Shown: positions 46,578 through 58,585 of the stretch, in pieces | How the letters are laid out: each line of letters begins with the position of its first letter | Position numbering within the stretch: position 1 is the stretch's first letter | NCBI GenBank assembly: GCA_018296165.2 | Contig: JACKQL020000033.1 | Span: forward strand, 124,001-188,000 | Direction of reading: 5' to 3' | Length of the DNA stretch: 64,000 nt | From: Termitomyces sp. T153 | Taxonomy: Eukaryota > Basidiomycota > Agaricomycetes > Agaricales > Lyophyllaceae | Program-made: the position numbers and the translations under genes | Notes under the pieces: generated by a model | The model's database searches: none | Told to the model about the DNA's origin: nothing | The model's input: the letters and a program-made list of their open reading frames with translations, nothing else

Positions 46578-48860
46578 TCACCCTCTGGATGACTCAAGCC
46601 TTTTGGAGGGCAGCCTCTTAAGAGCATCATCCACAATCTCAGTCATCGCTATGACGGCTTCTTCTTCTTGAGACCGTCCTATGAGCTGCAGGCCTACAGG
46701 GCATCCCGAAAATATATCCGTCGAATCTGTAAAACTATTGAGACAAGGATGGAATAATGATTATCATCAGAGGGAACGAACATAGCCGGTAAATAGCCTC
46801 GTCTTCGTGGTTGTGGAACTTGTGTGGGAGTTGAGGAAGGTCGAGCTTTGAATCTACGTAAGTCACCGGGAAGACGCAGCATGCATAATCGAGTGCGTTG
46901 CATAAAGTGGTGTAGAACGAATCTCTGCGACCTTGTTTTCGACAAATCTAAAACAAGCTCATCAACAAGTACGTACGTGTTCAAGCCATGTGGAACGGCA
47001 GTATAAGCAACCGCAGGCGAAATGATAGCGTCGACAGGCCGTCCGGTCCCTGTTCTAGACACTGTGCGCTCCCAGTGATCGAGGTGAGACTTGCGTAAAT
47101 CACGCTTCTCTTTCTGGAGTTGCCAGAGCTAGGGCACTGCTTCAGAGTTCCGGTCACAAGAAAAAGATGGACGGATCACATCATATGCACTCAAATGAGA
47201 TGCTTCGCCGACGAGTGTCTTCACAAATGGCTCACTCAAACCGCTCGGATGAGTTTCATCTTCAGGGAGCATTGTTGTGATTAATGGCTCCCCAGAGAGC
47301 TCACACTGCACGTGATAATCATGACCACCGTCCGCGACAAAGATCGTCTCCTATGTGGAGATAAGATAGAGAGTCGAGTAGCGAACATATGATAAAAGGT
47401 ATAAAACTAACCGCATTCTTATATATCTCAAGGTGCCGATGAGACTCCCAGTCGATCACTATGAATTATATGATACATAGCAATCAACAGATCATAAACA
47501 CACGATTTCAAATAGCCCACCTTTGTGTCCGGCAGCCTCCAAAGCGGCTTTGGTCATCTTCATTGCCCGCTCCAAAGGCGGATGAGGTCGAACAACACCA
47601 TTATCCCACATGATAGCGAAACAAAGTCTCGTTCCTCCTCCGTGATTCTCAAGACGATACTCGGATTCCGACCACTCTTTCCTAAGAACAAGCGGGTCCT
47701 TCTTCCATGGCTTTGCATCCATGATGGCCTTGGTGAAGATTTTGACTCCTGACATCGAGTTGGCCATCGGACCGAGTACAGAAGATATAGATTCTTGTCC
47801 TTCGAGGGCATTGACTGCGCCACAATATGGTAGGCGTTCGTAGGATGGTCGGAGGGTATATAAGCCGCAGAATGCGCTCGGGATACGCAATGAACTAGAT
47901 TAGTGAATCAGAATAACGTTAAGGTAGTAAAAATTTCTACCTACCCAGCAATATCGGTACCAATACCAAGTGGACTGCCTTTCATGGCAAGGAGCGCACC
48001 TTCTCCTCCCGAGGAACCGCCTGGCGTGAGCTTGCGGTTGTACGGGTTTGTGGTACGTCCAAAGACATGGTTGTGGGTCTCCCCCCACTGAGACAAAAGT
48101 GGACAGTAAGTCACAAGAGAATGACTCTATACGAGTACTTACCATCAACGTCTGTGGGACGTTAGTGCGAACAAAGGGGACTGCACCACACTCATTCAAC
48201 AATTCAACAAGAACGCAGTCGCTGTCGGCATCTTTTCCAACCCATGAAACATAACCTTCAAAGAAGAAATGAGTTCGCTCCTGATACGACACGAAAGGTG
48301 TAGACACACCCATGACTGTTTCAAGGCCTTTCATCGTGAATTGGTCTTTGGATTTATAAGAGCAGGAAGCGACAAGAATTGGACATGCTTTATCATACCT
48401 TTCAAGGATATCGGTAATCCATGTAGAGGTCCTACGGGTTTTCCAGTCTTGATCAAAATATCATCGAGCTCTCTTGCCCGTTTCAAGGCTCGATCGACAA
48501 AAATTTCGGTGAGGCAATTGGTCTCATCAAAGAATGGTATAATTAGATTTTCACAATAGAAGTACAGATGGCCGACACGCGTACAAGCTGTTGTGCAACG
48601 ATAGCACGTTTGTAAAACGCCGTAGTCACTTCAACGGATGACCACTCCATAGAATGTAATCGTTCGAGCAAAAGAGCAACATCTATAGTTTCGGTGATCT
48701 CTAATTCACGTTTGCTGAGGAGACCGCAATGAGCTGGAACCCCCAGGATGTTTGTTTCAGTCTCAGGAGGGATATTGATAATCCACTGCGAGGGGATTGC
48801 GGCGAATTGAGCAGCTTTTTTAGCGGAGCAGATACTTTTCCAGCTATCCTCAGCCCTCAT
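46578..48860 (-). CDS. Amidase-signature family enzyme (fungal acetamidase type)
   Basis: Eleven exons (48860-48585, 48522-48399, 48345-48310, 48255-48143, 48087-47945, 47894-47521, 47458-47412, 47350-47180, 47128-46977, 46924-46782, 46726-46578) with GT-AG introns of 50-62 bp give 575 aa in one frame. The amidase-signature Ser-Ser-Lys triad is visible: Lys in ISLKDQ (K133), cis-Ser in GGSSGGE (S208/S209) and the nucleophile in GTDIAGSLR (S232). Further family phrases are [33 protein letters not shown] [20 protein letters not shown] and [10 protein letters not shown] near the C-terminus. The enzyme hydrolyses carboxamides to acid plus ammonia; fungal relatives use acetamide and similar nitrogen sources. 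No signal peptide, so cytosolic. An apparent stop at 47127-47131 falls in an intron. Chosen start ATG 48860 gives the usual SWKS..AAIPSQW N-terminus. Looks intact. Confidence 0.93.
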
Positions 48861-49285
48861 AGCAGAAAAACTCACAAGTCAGGCGAAGACTAAGTAATAG
48901 TCCGTCCGTGAAGAGTGTGCACAGGTTGGTTAGTCATATAGTGATAAAGATCGAGCTTCGGAGTATCATCGGCAGAATGCCTTGAATGGATCAAATACAA
49001 CCAAATACTGATACCTAGGCTTCTGTCTTCTTTCGACTACGATTGGTACCATTTCGACGCCGTAATCAACAGTATTCTATTTACGCTTTAGTCTTTGGGA
49101 AGAACATGACAGAGAATGTGACGACCGGGGGTCAGCGGAACTAACCGATCTCTATTGATGATCAGAATGTACCCGTCAGGACACCGCTAATCTCGAAAAA
49201 CTGGTCTTTATTGAAGGACTCTCCGTGCCATTCCGATTATTGACTTCTCTCCCTGCCTTTGACCGCACCCTACTTGACTGGGGCT
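48861..49285. promoter_or_regulatory. Divergent intergenic promoter region
   Basis: 425 bp separate the start codons of the amidase (-) and the secreted LysM-like protein (+), so both promoters must lie here. I do not see a clear TATA box or a nitrogen-regulator site cluster that I would name. Confidence 0.55.
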
Positions 49286-50482
49286 ATGCTCTCCTCAATT
49301 TTTGTCGGCATCGTACTAGCGTGTATCTTCACTCGCGCCCAAGTGTTCCCCAATTTCCCTGCTGGCGATGTCCAGACGGCGGGTAAACCATGTCATATTG
49401 CATGGTCAGGTGACAAGAATTCTACAACAGCCTGGAAAGACATGTCTATCCAGTTCATGACCGGTGATAATCTTAATATGGTGCATCTAACTAGTGTGTA
49501 TCCATACGTCCTTACCCTCCAAAATTGGTCGAATTCAATTCGTATCAGCGGTCACCGCTGGTCGTGATGGAACCGTCGACGGATCATTCGACTGGATATG
49601 TCCAGAGGTACATTCTCCTCTCTTCCTTTTTCATGCTCTAAACCGAATATTTTTGCAGGTCACGCCGAACGCCGCCATCTATTTCTACCAATTTCGATCC
49701 CCACACACTTCCATCTACGAATGGACAACACGTTTCCCTATCGTCTCGTCCTCCGGTCAAATCACGTCGCCACCGAATTCTACCCAACCGGATGGTAAAC
49801 CGATCCCGTGGGGAACGGGCGCATTGGCTAATCCTTCGATTGCCTTGCCTGCTCCGGTTTTCACGACAGCAACGCTCATTACTTCCACGGTGCCAAGGAA
49901 ACCTCCAACGTCAAGTGCAACACCTACAAATATTGCTCCTGAAGTCGCTTCCGGCTGCACGAGCTTCTTCACCCAAACTTCTCTCTTTTGCAATCAAATC
50001 ACTGAATTCTTTAATATCACGATTGAGAATGTAAGTCATTCCTCCATACACATGTTACTCATATAGTTGACAATGCCAATGCTTCAGTTTGAGGCATGGA
50101 ACGGCGGGGCTAGCGTCTGTAACATCTTCCAAAAAGGCCTTACACCTGGGTTGGCGTATTGTGTCGCAGGCCCGACCACCATCACAGCAGACACCACGAC
50201 CAATACCATAACCATTACGATCTCGCCATCTCCCGTCTCTACACCAACGAATGTGGCTTCAGGTGTCGTTCTGGGATGTACGAGATTCTTCACAAGGACG
50301 ACCGAGCTGTGTGTCGAAATTGATGCAAAGTACAATATTAGTGTGGCTGAGGTACGTACTATTCGATAACGTTTCTGCCATATCGTTGTCTTATTGGGTT
50401 GTGTCAGTTTGAATCATGGAATGGTGGTGCAGGTGTTTGTAATATTCTTGAATCTGGGAAGGCCTATTGTATTGCTGGATGA
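49286..50482 (+). CDS. Secreted Kre9/Knh1-like protein with two LysM-like modules
   Basis: Five exons (49286-49493, 49549-49607, 49659-50030, 50088-50351, 50408-50482) with introns of 51-57 bp give 325 aa. A signal peptide (MLSSIFVGIVLACIFTRAQ) is followed by a Ser/Thr-GPI-anchored-family (Kre9/Knh1-like) domain, about 20-120: WSGDKNSTTAW, NLNMVHLTTVTAG, DWICPEVTPNAAIYFYQF. After a Thr/Pro linker come two Cys-rich repeats, about 188-237 and 276-325: CTSFFTQTSLFCNQI..FNIT..FEAWNGG..CNIF..AYCVAG and CTRFFTRTTELCVEI..YNIS..FESWNGG..CNIL..AYCIAG. Their spacing matches fungal LysM (Cx..GDTCxxIxxxxxI..FxxWN..Cxxl..yCv), but the GDT turn is replaced by TSLF and TTEL. An extracellular, possibly glycan-binding role is inferred. 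No C-terminal GPI-type hydrophobic tail. An intron splits each module before FE[AS]WN. LysM assignment is moderate. Confidence 0.85.
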
Positions 50483-50714
50483 TAGAAATTCTTTTCTGTT
50501 GTCAATGATCATGGTATGCTATGGTATTATTTGTATATATATACTGATCAGGTCCTTTTTTGGGCTGGGAGCCCATGCATAATCTTTATAGTTTATGTGA
50601 TGACTCCTGGGAAAGTGGCTGTGCTCTATATAAATGCAATGACAAGATAAGAGGTGCCAGATTGGGTAATCTTGGACAGCATTGATATGATGTTGATATT
50701 TCTTTCTCTCCTGC
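50483..50714. other. Short intergenic gap at the host/TE border
   Basis: No feature seen. CpG content drops here as the retroelement block begins. Confidence 0.6.
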
Positions 50715-51082
50715 TGTAAGGGTGACCTCTGGAGTGGGGGATCTGAGACTTGCAGCTAGTAGAGGGGAATCCAAAGTATATTAGCAAGTAGATGACAATA
50801 CAAGCAATAACTAATCATCTAGCAGAGGGGAATTTGAAGAGAACAAGTCTAAGGATTTCTGCTGCTTGGTGCAGTGCATCAGTGGATGGCAGAGGTGTGG
50901 GAACAACTGTATAGAAGGCTGGAGCTAGCCCTAACCCTAGGAAGATGATCAGTGAGGTAAGACAGAAAGTTCTGCAGCTTGTTCAATGTCTCCAGAGCTT
51001 GTTCCAGACTCCTGGGGACATTGAACAAGCTGCAGAGGCACTGGAACAAGCCATGGAGATCAGAAATGGAAGTTTCCTGACA
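50715..51082 (-). repeat. Short-family LTR, diverged, with internal hairpin
   Basis: On the minus strand it starts TGTCAG (51082) and ends CTTACA (50715), about 368 bp, with several blocks shared with the LTR at 13135 (CCAGAGGTCACCCTTACA side, GGATTCCCCTCT). It is the 3' LTR of the minus-strand Gypsy element to its right. A perfect 19-bp inverted repeat (CTGCAGCTTGTTCAATGTC at 50972-50990 and its complement at 51017-51035) can form a hairpin with a 26-nt loop. Confidence 0.75.
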
Positions 51083-51848
51083 TCACTTGACATGTGAGGT
51101 AGAAAAAGTCCTGAATTATCTGGTCTGCTGGTGAAATGGGATAGGTTCCCCAGATGGTGCACAGAGCATCTGGATGCTTCTGGTGTAACTCCCTGATGAG
51201 CCCCAGGGCATGTACATTTTCCTGTGGTTCTCAAGAGATATCCTCAATCTCATAACCCTTCCACTTCACCTTGTATTGTAGCCATTGCCAGAATAGATAA
51301 CTATCTAGGATCTCCTCCACTTCATACTCCTCACTGTTGCCAACCACCACTGGAGGTGGCAGGGGTGGCAGATGTTGCCTCAAAATAGGGTTCTTCAGAG
51401 CCAGAGTCAATTTGACTATGTTGAACACTGGATGGAGCTGGTGCATCCCCACAGAGAGCTGGAGTCAATAGGCTAGGGGCCCTACCTGTTGTTCCACTAT
51501 GAATGGTCCCAATTGACAGTGCAAGAGCTTTTTTGATAGTTGGGTAGTTGTAATATCAAAGCCATTCAGGTAGACTTGATCTTTTGGCTGGTATTTGGGT
51601 GCTGGAGTCTTCCCACAGTTGTAATATTGTGCCATGTTATTCTTTGCCTTTGCAAGAGCTGCTTGGGCCTCCTTCTGTGACTTCTTTATCTAGTCCACAA
51701 ACTCATTTACTGCTTCATTCTACAAGGGCTGGGCCCAGAGTTCAAAACCCATGCATAGGTGCCATCCAGTGTTGAGGAAGAAGGGGGAGACCTGGGTGGA
51801 TGCATGAATATGTTTGTTGTACTGGAACTCAGCATCAAGGAGGAGTTC

Positions 51849-52996
51849 TGTCACGACCCGTCCCCTGGACCCCCACACATCGTCCAGCAACCTCCCAATT
51901 CCTCAAAACCCCCGATGCTCTGCCGAACTTCTGCCCATGCCCCACGCCTATTTCAGTTAGCCCCGATGCAACCTCGGCTAACTCCGACGGCCCCCTGGCC
52001 AACTTTGACGCCTTTCCCGCAGCCACTGACACTTACCCTGGATCTCCTGAACCCCGAGAACCACCCCCACTGTTCCTGATCTCCGCCACCCATCACCAAC
52101 TCAACACCCTGGTTCCTCTGACCCATTCCAGAGTATCATGACAACCTCAGGGCGACCCACGTTCCCAAATGATCCCATCAACGTATCAGCGCGGCCCGAC
52201 CCTCGATCGCAACCAACACCCACCCACTCCGTCGAGCTCTGCCAAGCCCCGCCGCAGCAGCCGACATACTCCGAAGTTCTCTGGTAGTCAGTATATAAGA
52301 CGTCAAGTAGCTCTTCATACTCTAGTCTTGATATTGCTTAACGTTACCTATGGTCTGATTGTTTCCTTCTTGTGTTTTGCGTTTTGTGTTTTGTGTTTTG
52401 TTTTCCTTACTCTCAGTCTCCTGGTCTTATCTCAGTCTCCCGGTCTTGTCTTGTCTCCATCTCGTTATCATTCTCGTTATTGTTTTGTATCTTCACTCAA
52501 ATCTACTCTTGTTCCATATTGACTCCATTTCATTTTGTCTGATGCTGTCTCGGTGACTCCGTCCGGCCATTGTGCCCAAGTCTCCTCAACCTTAACAACC
52601 TCACAAACTCTGCAATTACAATTATGGACCCCAACACTCTTTCACCAGGTCCGAACCTCACTCTTCGCTCGGTCCCGGACTCCATCAACCCCAATTGATC
52701 TCCCATCAAACCCCAGCTCCGCTCCCATTGATTGTGTAACCGCCTACTCCTTTGCATCCACGAATCTTCCATACAGTCTTCTGCCTGAATTCTGCCAAGC
52801 CCGTCCCATTTCCTCACACTCCAACTTCTCTGGACCTCCATGTACCTGTCCGGATCACATCCCCCTGACTATCCGCACAAGCCATCAGTGCCCAGAACAC
52901 TTTCAAGTGTTTGGTTGCCAGTGCAAGGGGATCACGCCCGCCTAGTAAGGACTCGCCCAGTGCAGCTGAGCCCCCAGGGTCAGCAGAACCTGACAA
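51849..52996 (+). mobile_element. Solo LTR, long family (TSD AGTTC)
   Basis: 1148 bp, TGTCACGACCCG..CTGACA, with AGTTC on both sides (51844-51848 and 52997-53001), inserted in the integrase of the minus-strand Gypsy element. A TATATAAG box is near 52292. CpG content is between the 11822 and the older copies. Confidence 0.92.
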
Positions 52997-53286
52997 GTTC
53001 ATCCCAATCATCCTGGCACTCGTTGCAGAAGAGGCAGAGGTACTGCTCCAACTCCTGGTTTATGTGTTTGGTCTAGCCATCAGACTGTGAGTGGTAGGCA
53101 GTGGAGGTGTGGAGCTTTATGCTGAGTAGTTAGTAGAGTTCCCTAGTGAAGTCTGCCATGAACTGTGGTGTCAGAGAGGCCATGGAGCTTCCAGATGTTT
53201 TTCTGGTACAGGTTTGCAATGCCCATGTTGGAGCAGGTGGTGTGAGTTGGAATGAAGTGCACTTGCTTGCCATATAGGTCCACCAC

Positions 53287-54444
53287 TGTCATGACCCATT
53301 CCCAAAACTTTGGACCTTGTTTCCAGCCACCTCACTTCCCCAGAGTTCACCCCCAACTCCCCCTTTGACTCTTCCAACCTTCATCCACCCATGATGCCCA
53401 CTCTGGGTTACTCCGACACTTTTCTGGCAAAATCTGATGGCCCCCTAGCTAACTGTGATGCCTTCTCTGCAGCTGTCAATGCTTCTCCTGCCTCTCCTGA
53501 GCCCCTAAAATCCTTCTCCCACTGTTCCTGATGCTGATGTGCATCACTAGTGTGTCATCTTGACTTACCCAACCAGCTCCAGAGCATCACGACAACCCCA
53601 GGACAGCCTGCATCCCCAACTGATCCCATCAGTATATCACTGCAGCCTGCCCCTAATCATAAACAATACCTGTTGGCTCTAAATAACCCCAACAAGCCCC
53701 ACTGCCAGACCCACTATTCCCAGAGCTATCCTAGTAGTCAGTATATAAGTCGTAGAGTAGCATTCCATACTCTAGTCTTGATATTACCTGCCTTACCTGA
53801 TGTGTTTCTGATTGTGCTCTCTTGTGTTTCATGTTCTGTGTTACATTTCCCTTTTTCTCAGTCTCCCAGTTTTATCTCAGTCTCCCAGTCTTGTCTTGTC
53901 TCTATCTCCATTATTGTTTTGTTACTATTTCATATCTCCACTTGAATCTATTTTTGTTCTCATCTCAATCTTGTCTGGACTCCATCTCATCTTGTTCAAC
54001 TCCATTTCCTTCATTGTGTTCAAGTCTTTTCAACCCTAATGCCATTACAAACTCCACACTCACAATTCCAAACCTCAAACATTCCTTAAACCAACTCCAG
54101 ACCTTGCTATTTTAACTCAGCCCCAAAACCCATCAACTTCTATTGATCCCTCCATCAAACTCTAGCCCTGCTCTCATCACTTGCATAACCTCTGTTTGCC
54201 CTACATCTCTAATACTTGCTTCCAGACTTGTGCCTAACACCCTCTTCAAATTCCACCCTTCCCTGTACCTTGTCTTAGAATTCCCCAGACCACTCTGGAC
54301 TTGCTTGGACCCCCCTTGCTCATTCTCACAAGTCTCTAAAGTCTAGACCTGCTCCAAATGCCAAGTTATCAGTGCAGGACATCACATCTGCCTAGTAAAG
54401 ACTTGCCAGTGTAGCTGAGCCCCTGTTGTCAGCAGAACCTGACA
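53287..54444 (+). mobile_element. Solo LTR, long family, older (TSD ACCAC)
   Basis: 1158 bp, TGTCATGACCC..CTGACA, flanked by ACCAC at 53282-53286 and 54445-54449. CpG-poor, so older than the copy at 51849 although it lies in the same host element. The inner TATATAAG is kept near 53739. Confidence 0.9.
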
Positions 54445-55134
54445 ACCACCACTATGATGGCATCATAACTGTGGGCATCAGGGAGCTCAACAATGAAGTC
54501 CACTAAGGCAACACTCCATTGCTCCATGGGGACAGGTAAAGGGTGTAGCTGTCCAGAGGGTAGGTGGTGCTGGGCTTGGTCCAGAGGCAGAGATTGCATG
54601 TACTAGTGTAGGACCCAATATACTGGGACATCTGGGGCCACCAGTAATTCCACAAAACTAGCTCCAGTATTTTCCATTGTCCAGGGTGCCTAGCAATCCA
54701 GGAGTTGTGGTGTTGCTCTACAATCCTCTGATGGAGATCCAGAATGTTGGGCACATAGATATGATCCTAGAAGGTCAAGATCCCATTCCAGAGGGCCTAT
54801 TTCTCTGCATGGACCAATTTGGTGCCAGTGGTATGTCTCAATTTCAGCACCTGGACTGCCCAAGCAACAAGTGTCTCCTACTGACCATCCTGGTTGCCCT
54901 GCTGGATGTCTTGGAGGATGCCTACCTCTGCTCCCTTGACAGCTAGCCCTTCTATAGCTTGGATTGCAAACAGTTCAGGCTGGAGGAGCACAATGTTGCT
55001 GTTGTCCTCTCCTCCAGTGCTATGGTCCACTCTCCAGCAGGATAGGGTGTCTGGTTTTCCCATACTCTGGCTGGGCTTGTGGTGCAGTGAGAAGTTGAAG
55101 TTGGCTTGATAGAGGGACCACTGGTGTCAGGTTC

Positions 55135-56155
55135 TGCTGACCATGAGGGCTCAGCTACACTGGGTGAGTCCTTAATAGGCAGACACAATGTCCTGCACTT
55201 ATAACCTAGTGCTTTGGGAGTGGTTTAGACTTCAGATACTTGCAAGGGGAAGCTAAGGGAAGCAGTCCAAGCAAGTATGGAGTGGTCTAGAAAAGTCTAA
55301 GACCAAGTATATTAGACCTTGGGCTTGGGCAGCATCAGGTGCAAGTCCATAAGCAAGTGTATGGGCTGTGGGGTAAGCAGAGGCTTTGTGAGTGATGGGA
55401 GCAGAGCTGGAGATTCATGGGGGATCAATTAAAGGTGATGGGTTCCTGGAGAGGTCCAGAATTGTTGCAAGAATGTTTGAAAGGTCATAGCATGTGCATG
55501 GAGTTTGTAATGACATCAGGTTGAAAGGAACTTAAGAATGATAGGAAAACAGAGATGGACAAGTTGAGATGAAGGCAAGATAAGATGGAACTGAGAAAAA
55601 GATAGATTTGAGACTAGAAACAGAGATGAGACCAGGAAATGTAATAGAAAAGAAACATGAGACACAGGAAACCAAGTAAAGCAATATCAAGACTAATGTA
55701 ACAGATGCTACTCTACATCTTTATATACTAACTACTGGACCTTCTCCAAGAGTTGAGGGTGCAATGGTGGGGCTCATTGGAGCCACATGGGGTTAATGGG
55801 TGTTGGCTCTGATTGGAGGGCAGGCTGCAGTGATACTCTGATGGGAACATGGTCCATCCCATAGTCATCAGGAAACTCTGGAGTGGTTGTATGAGTTGCA
55901 AGGGTGGTCAAGTGACATATGCCTGTGTCAGGGAAAGTGTTGGAGAGGCTCAGGGGCCTTGTAGACAAGAGGGGGAGCTGAGGAGGCCCATTGGAGATGT
56001 GCTGGAGTTTGCCAGGAGGTCATCAGAGTTTGCCAAGGAAGCATCAGGGTTAGCTGGGGTGGGCACCATGGTTCAACAAAGGTTGGGATGAGTTGGGGGA
56101 AGCATTGGGGGAGGCTCCAGGGAGGTGGGATGTCCTGGGGGAAGGTCTGGAGTTG
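55135..56155 (-). repeat. Long-family LTR, minus orientation, 3' end frayed
   Basis: Starts on the plus strand as TGTCAGGTTCTGCTGACC, the inverse of the long-LTR 3' end, and follows the family to GAAGGTCTGGAGTTGTA near 56155, where the expected GTTGTGACA is lost. It truncates the minus-strand Gypsy element on its left. No matching TSD found. Confidence 0.75.
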
Positions 56156-57074
56156 TAAACTTGAATCCCTATCCAAACAAAGTGAGGCTATACTTGGATA
56201 TGATTTCAAGGTGTGTGTTCAGACTTGAAGGTGTGTATTCTTATAGTTTTATGGTAATCAGTTCTTACTACCTTGAAGTCAACTTATTCCCAATCATCTC
56301 CAACCTTTCCTGCTCTCAATAGATATTTTGACTACATCATGGCAGCCTTTGAAAAAGGATGGTGGGTTTAATTCATCATACTAATAGAACCATTCGTTAA
56401 GAAAGTATTTAATATTGCTTTCAGTATTAATATAGAATGTGTAAAGTTGATGGTCCTCTGTCAAGGGACTGGAACAGGTTTTTTGCTAACTATTATGACA
56501 TATATGTATGTTTTGATAGATTGGATTGCTGATAGCTGTAGGCTAGCTCTTGTTCCTGAGGATCCTCAGGCTTTCTGATTTGAAGGGTGTATAGATTGTG
56601 ATAAAATAGTCATATGTCAGATATATCAGGTTGAAGAAAACAGATGAGTGATGCTTGATAAATCTTGATTAAATAGAGTATTGGTTAGGGATTATTAAAG
56701 TATCCTCACCACTTTTCATGTTACTTTAAGAAATAATCAAGTCAAAGGTCTGGTTGCTAAGTATTAGTACTACTTAGTTATACCATAAATGGGATTATAG
56801 ATATCTCATGACTTAGGCTACTTTCTAATTTCTTTCTCTTTAGTATATGTTGGTGTTAAAAAAAGATGCTCTTCAAAGCAAAGACCTAACCAAATATAGT
56901 GAGGTTGGACCTGGATCTTAGCATTGAGTTGAGAAAATACAGACCTAACCAAACATAATGGGTTTGGATCTTAGCATTGAGTTGGAATATCAAAGACCTA
57001 ACTGAACAAAGTGAGGCTGGGTCTGGGACTTAGCAAGAGCTACATGCCCATGCCAAAGGCACAGACTGTAACTT
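56156..57074. repeat. AT-rich region with imperfect tandem repeat
   Basis: No gene. At 56882-57036 three imperfect units (AGACCTAACCAAATATAGTG.., starts 56882, 56941 and 56994) each hold TTGGATCTTAGCATTGAGTTG or a relative. A fourth related unit, CCAAACAAAGTGAGGCTATA, lies at 56173. The rest is AT-rich with no recognisable coding. Confidence 0.6.
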
Positions 57075-57371
57075 GTTCAGACAAGTATTCTCCCTTCAGC
57101 ACTGCCACTGGCTTATATCACTGCTGACCAACTACTGATGCATCACTTTTTTCTTTCTTTTTCTGTCATACTGTACAGTTGTTTTCCACACTTCTGAAGC
57201 CTCTGAAGCATCACACCTAGCCTAGGGAGTTCCTCAGACTTATTCTCTTTGGATCTACCTCTGCCAGGTGAGTAATTATGTCTATGGCCGCTGTACTGTA
57301 TTGAATAGACTTTGGATCTCCCTCTGCCAGCTGTGTGACTGAGCCATAGCCCCCAGAGGTCACTCTTACAC
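57075..57371 (+). repeat. Short-family LTR fragment
   Basis: Matches the 3' two thirds of the short LTR (TTCAGACAAGT..CTGTCATACTGTACAGTTG..CTCTTACA), ending at the expected TTACA. The 5' part is missing and no internal sequence is attached. It is the right-most recognisable retroelement piece in the window. Confidence 0.85.
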
Positions 57372-58585
57372 AGTCTGCTCCAAGATGCTCCCTACCCTAC
57401 CAAGTCAATTTTCTTGCACAACACAGCATGGCATCAACAACACTACTGACTGATGGTACCTTCTTGAGTATCATCCACCATTGCTAACACTTAGGTCTGA
57501 ATACTCCACCATTTTACTTGTTTTTGAATATTTTTGTTGTTTTTGACATGTTTGAAGGTTGTTACATTGTGAAGTGCCTCAAAGGCTCACTTGATTGCAT
57601 ATGCAACCATAATATACATGAATCCATCTGAATTAACATATTAGCACTACCTATCTGTTCGGATGGAAAGATGGTGGGATGGTGGGATGTTGACCATCTG
57701 AACATGTCACCCATCAAATTGTCGCTTTGCTGATGAACCCTGTTATAACACAGCTCAGTGCTCAGTCAGTGCCCAACCCATCTCTGCGCTCAATTCTAGA
57801 ACACACATTCATCACATTGATTAGTATATGGTACTGACCACGTTCACGGCATAGTAGTGAAGTCTTTTCAGCTGTTAAGCAACGAGTTTGATTGATGTAT
57901 CAAGTTTACCTCCACTTCGACGAAACAGGATAAGGAAGGATTGACCCCTAATGTCACAAACTTGATTGCTGAATCTGACCAAGGACATATATTGTCGGTA
58001 TATAGAAATTCGAGCCACTATAAAAAGACAGTAGCGTTGTGAGTGTTACTGTGTCAAGCTAGGGGCACCTCTTAAAACGAGTTCCGTACACAAAGTCCTC
58101 CCTGGAACATATCACAGCATAAGATACTGAACTATACATAAAATGCTCACAATATGTATCAAGAGAAAGCAGAGCCCAAAGGAGACCTGGAGTCCAAAGA
58201 TGGCATCGTTGATTCGAAAACCTTGATACAAGGGGTTGACGAGACAAGATTTTTCCCATGGTGGTGGAGTTCACAGTAATTTGTAGATGGATATCAGCGC
58301 ATGATCCATGGTACTTTACAGCCTCAAGTGGAGAGTTGTGAGAAAGAGAAGAAGATACGTGGAGGAGACCGATACTTATAAATTTGCAGGTGAATAGAAA
58401 TATAATTGATTACATTCTTCGAGGCTGTATAACCATTGTCGCGAAAACATAATCATCAGCGGAATATGACGAATATATGTAAACTCGTACTCCTCGAAAA
58501 TAAGTGACATTCCTACATCCATCCTTTCCTTCCAGCCCCCCAGAACTATTCAGACCAATGCTCAAACTAGTTTACGAAAAAACAG
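57372..58585. other. Unassigned intergenic DNA at the TE/host border
   Basis: Poor in CpG up to about 57720, then richer. No gene supported; it would contain the 3' region of the aldo/keto reductase gene (minus strand). Confidence 0.5.

Larger units (their letters stand above)
51083..55134 (-). mobile_element. Minus-strand Gypsy element carrying two nested solo LTRs
   Basis: Read from right to left: RNase H/linker (GKPDTLSCWRVDHSTGG.., 55063-54878), integrase zinc region (QHHNSWIARHPGQWK..CNLCLWTKP, 54720-54560), integrase core pieces (53286-52997 and 51848-51480; the AYHPQSD, NQELEQYLCLF and DDWDEL phrases are recognisable) and chromodomain (EEYEVEEILDSY..VKWKGYEIEDIS, 51370-51240). Then come a polypurine-like tract and the LTR at 50715-51082. 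Two long-family solo LTRs (51849-52996, 53287-54444) split the integrase. The long LTR at 55135 cuts off everything upstream of RNase H. Stops are frequent. Confidence 0.85.

Noticed and set aside
47127..47131. Premature stop in the amidase
   Set aside because: The TAG is the 3' splice acceptor of a 51-bp intron (47179-47129); splicing restores [12 protein letters not shown] in frame, so the gene is not a pseudogene.
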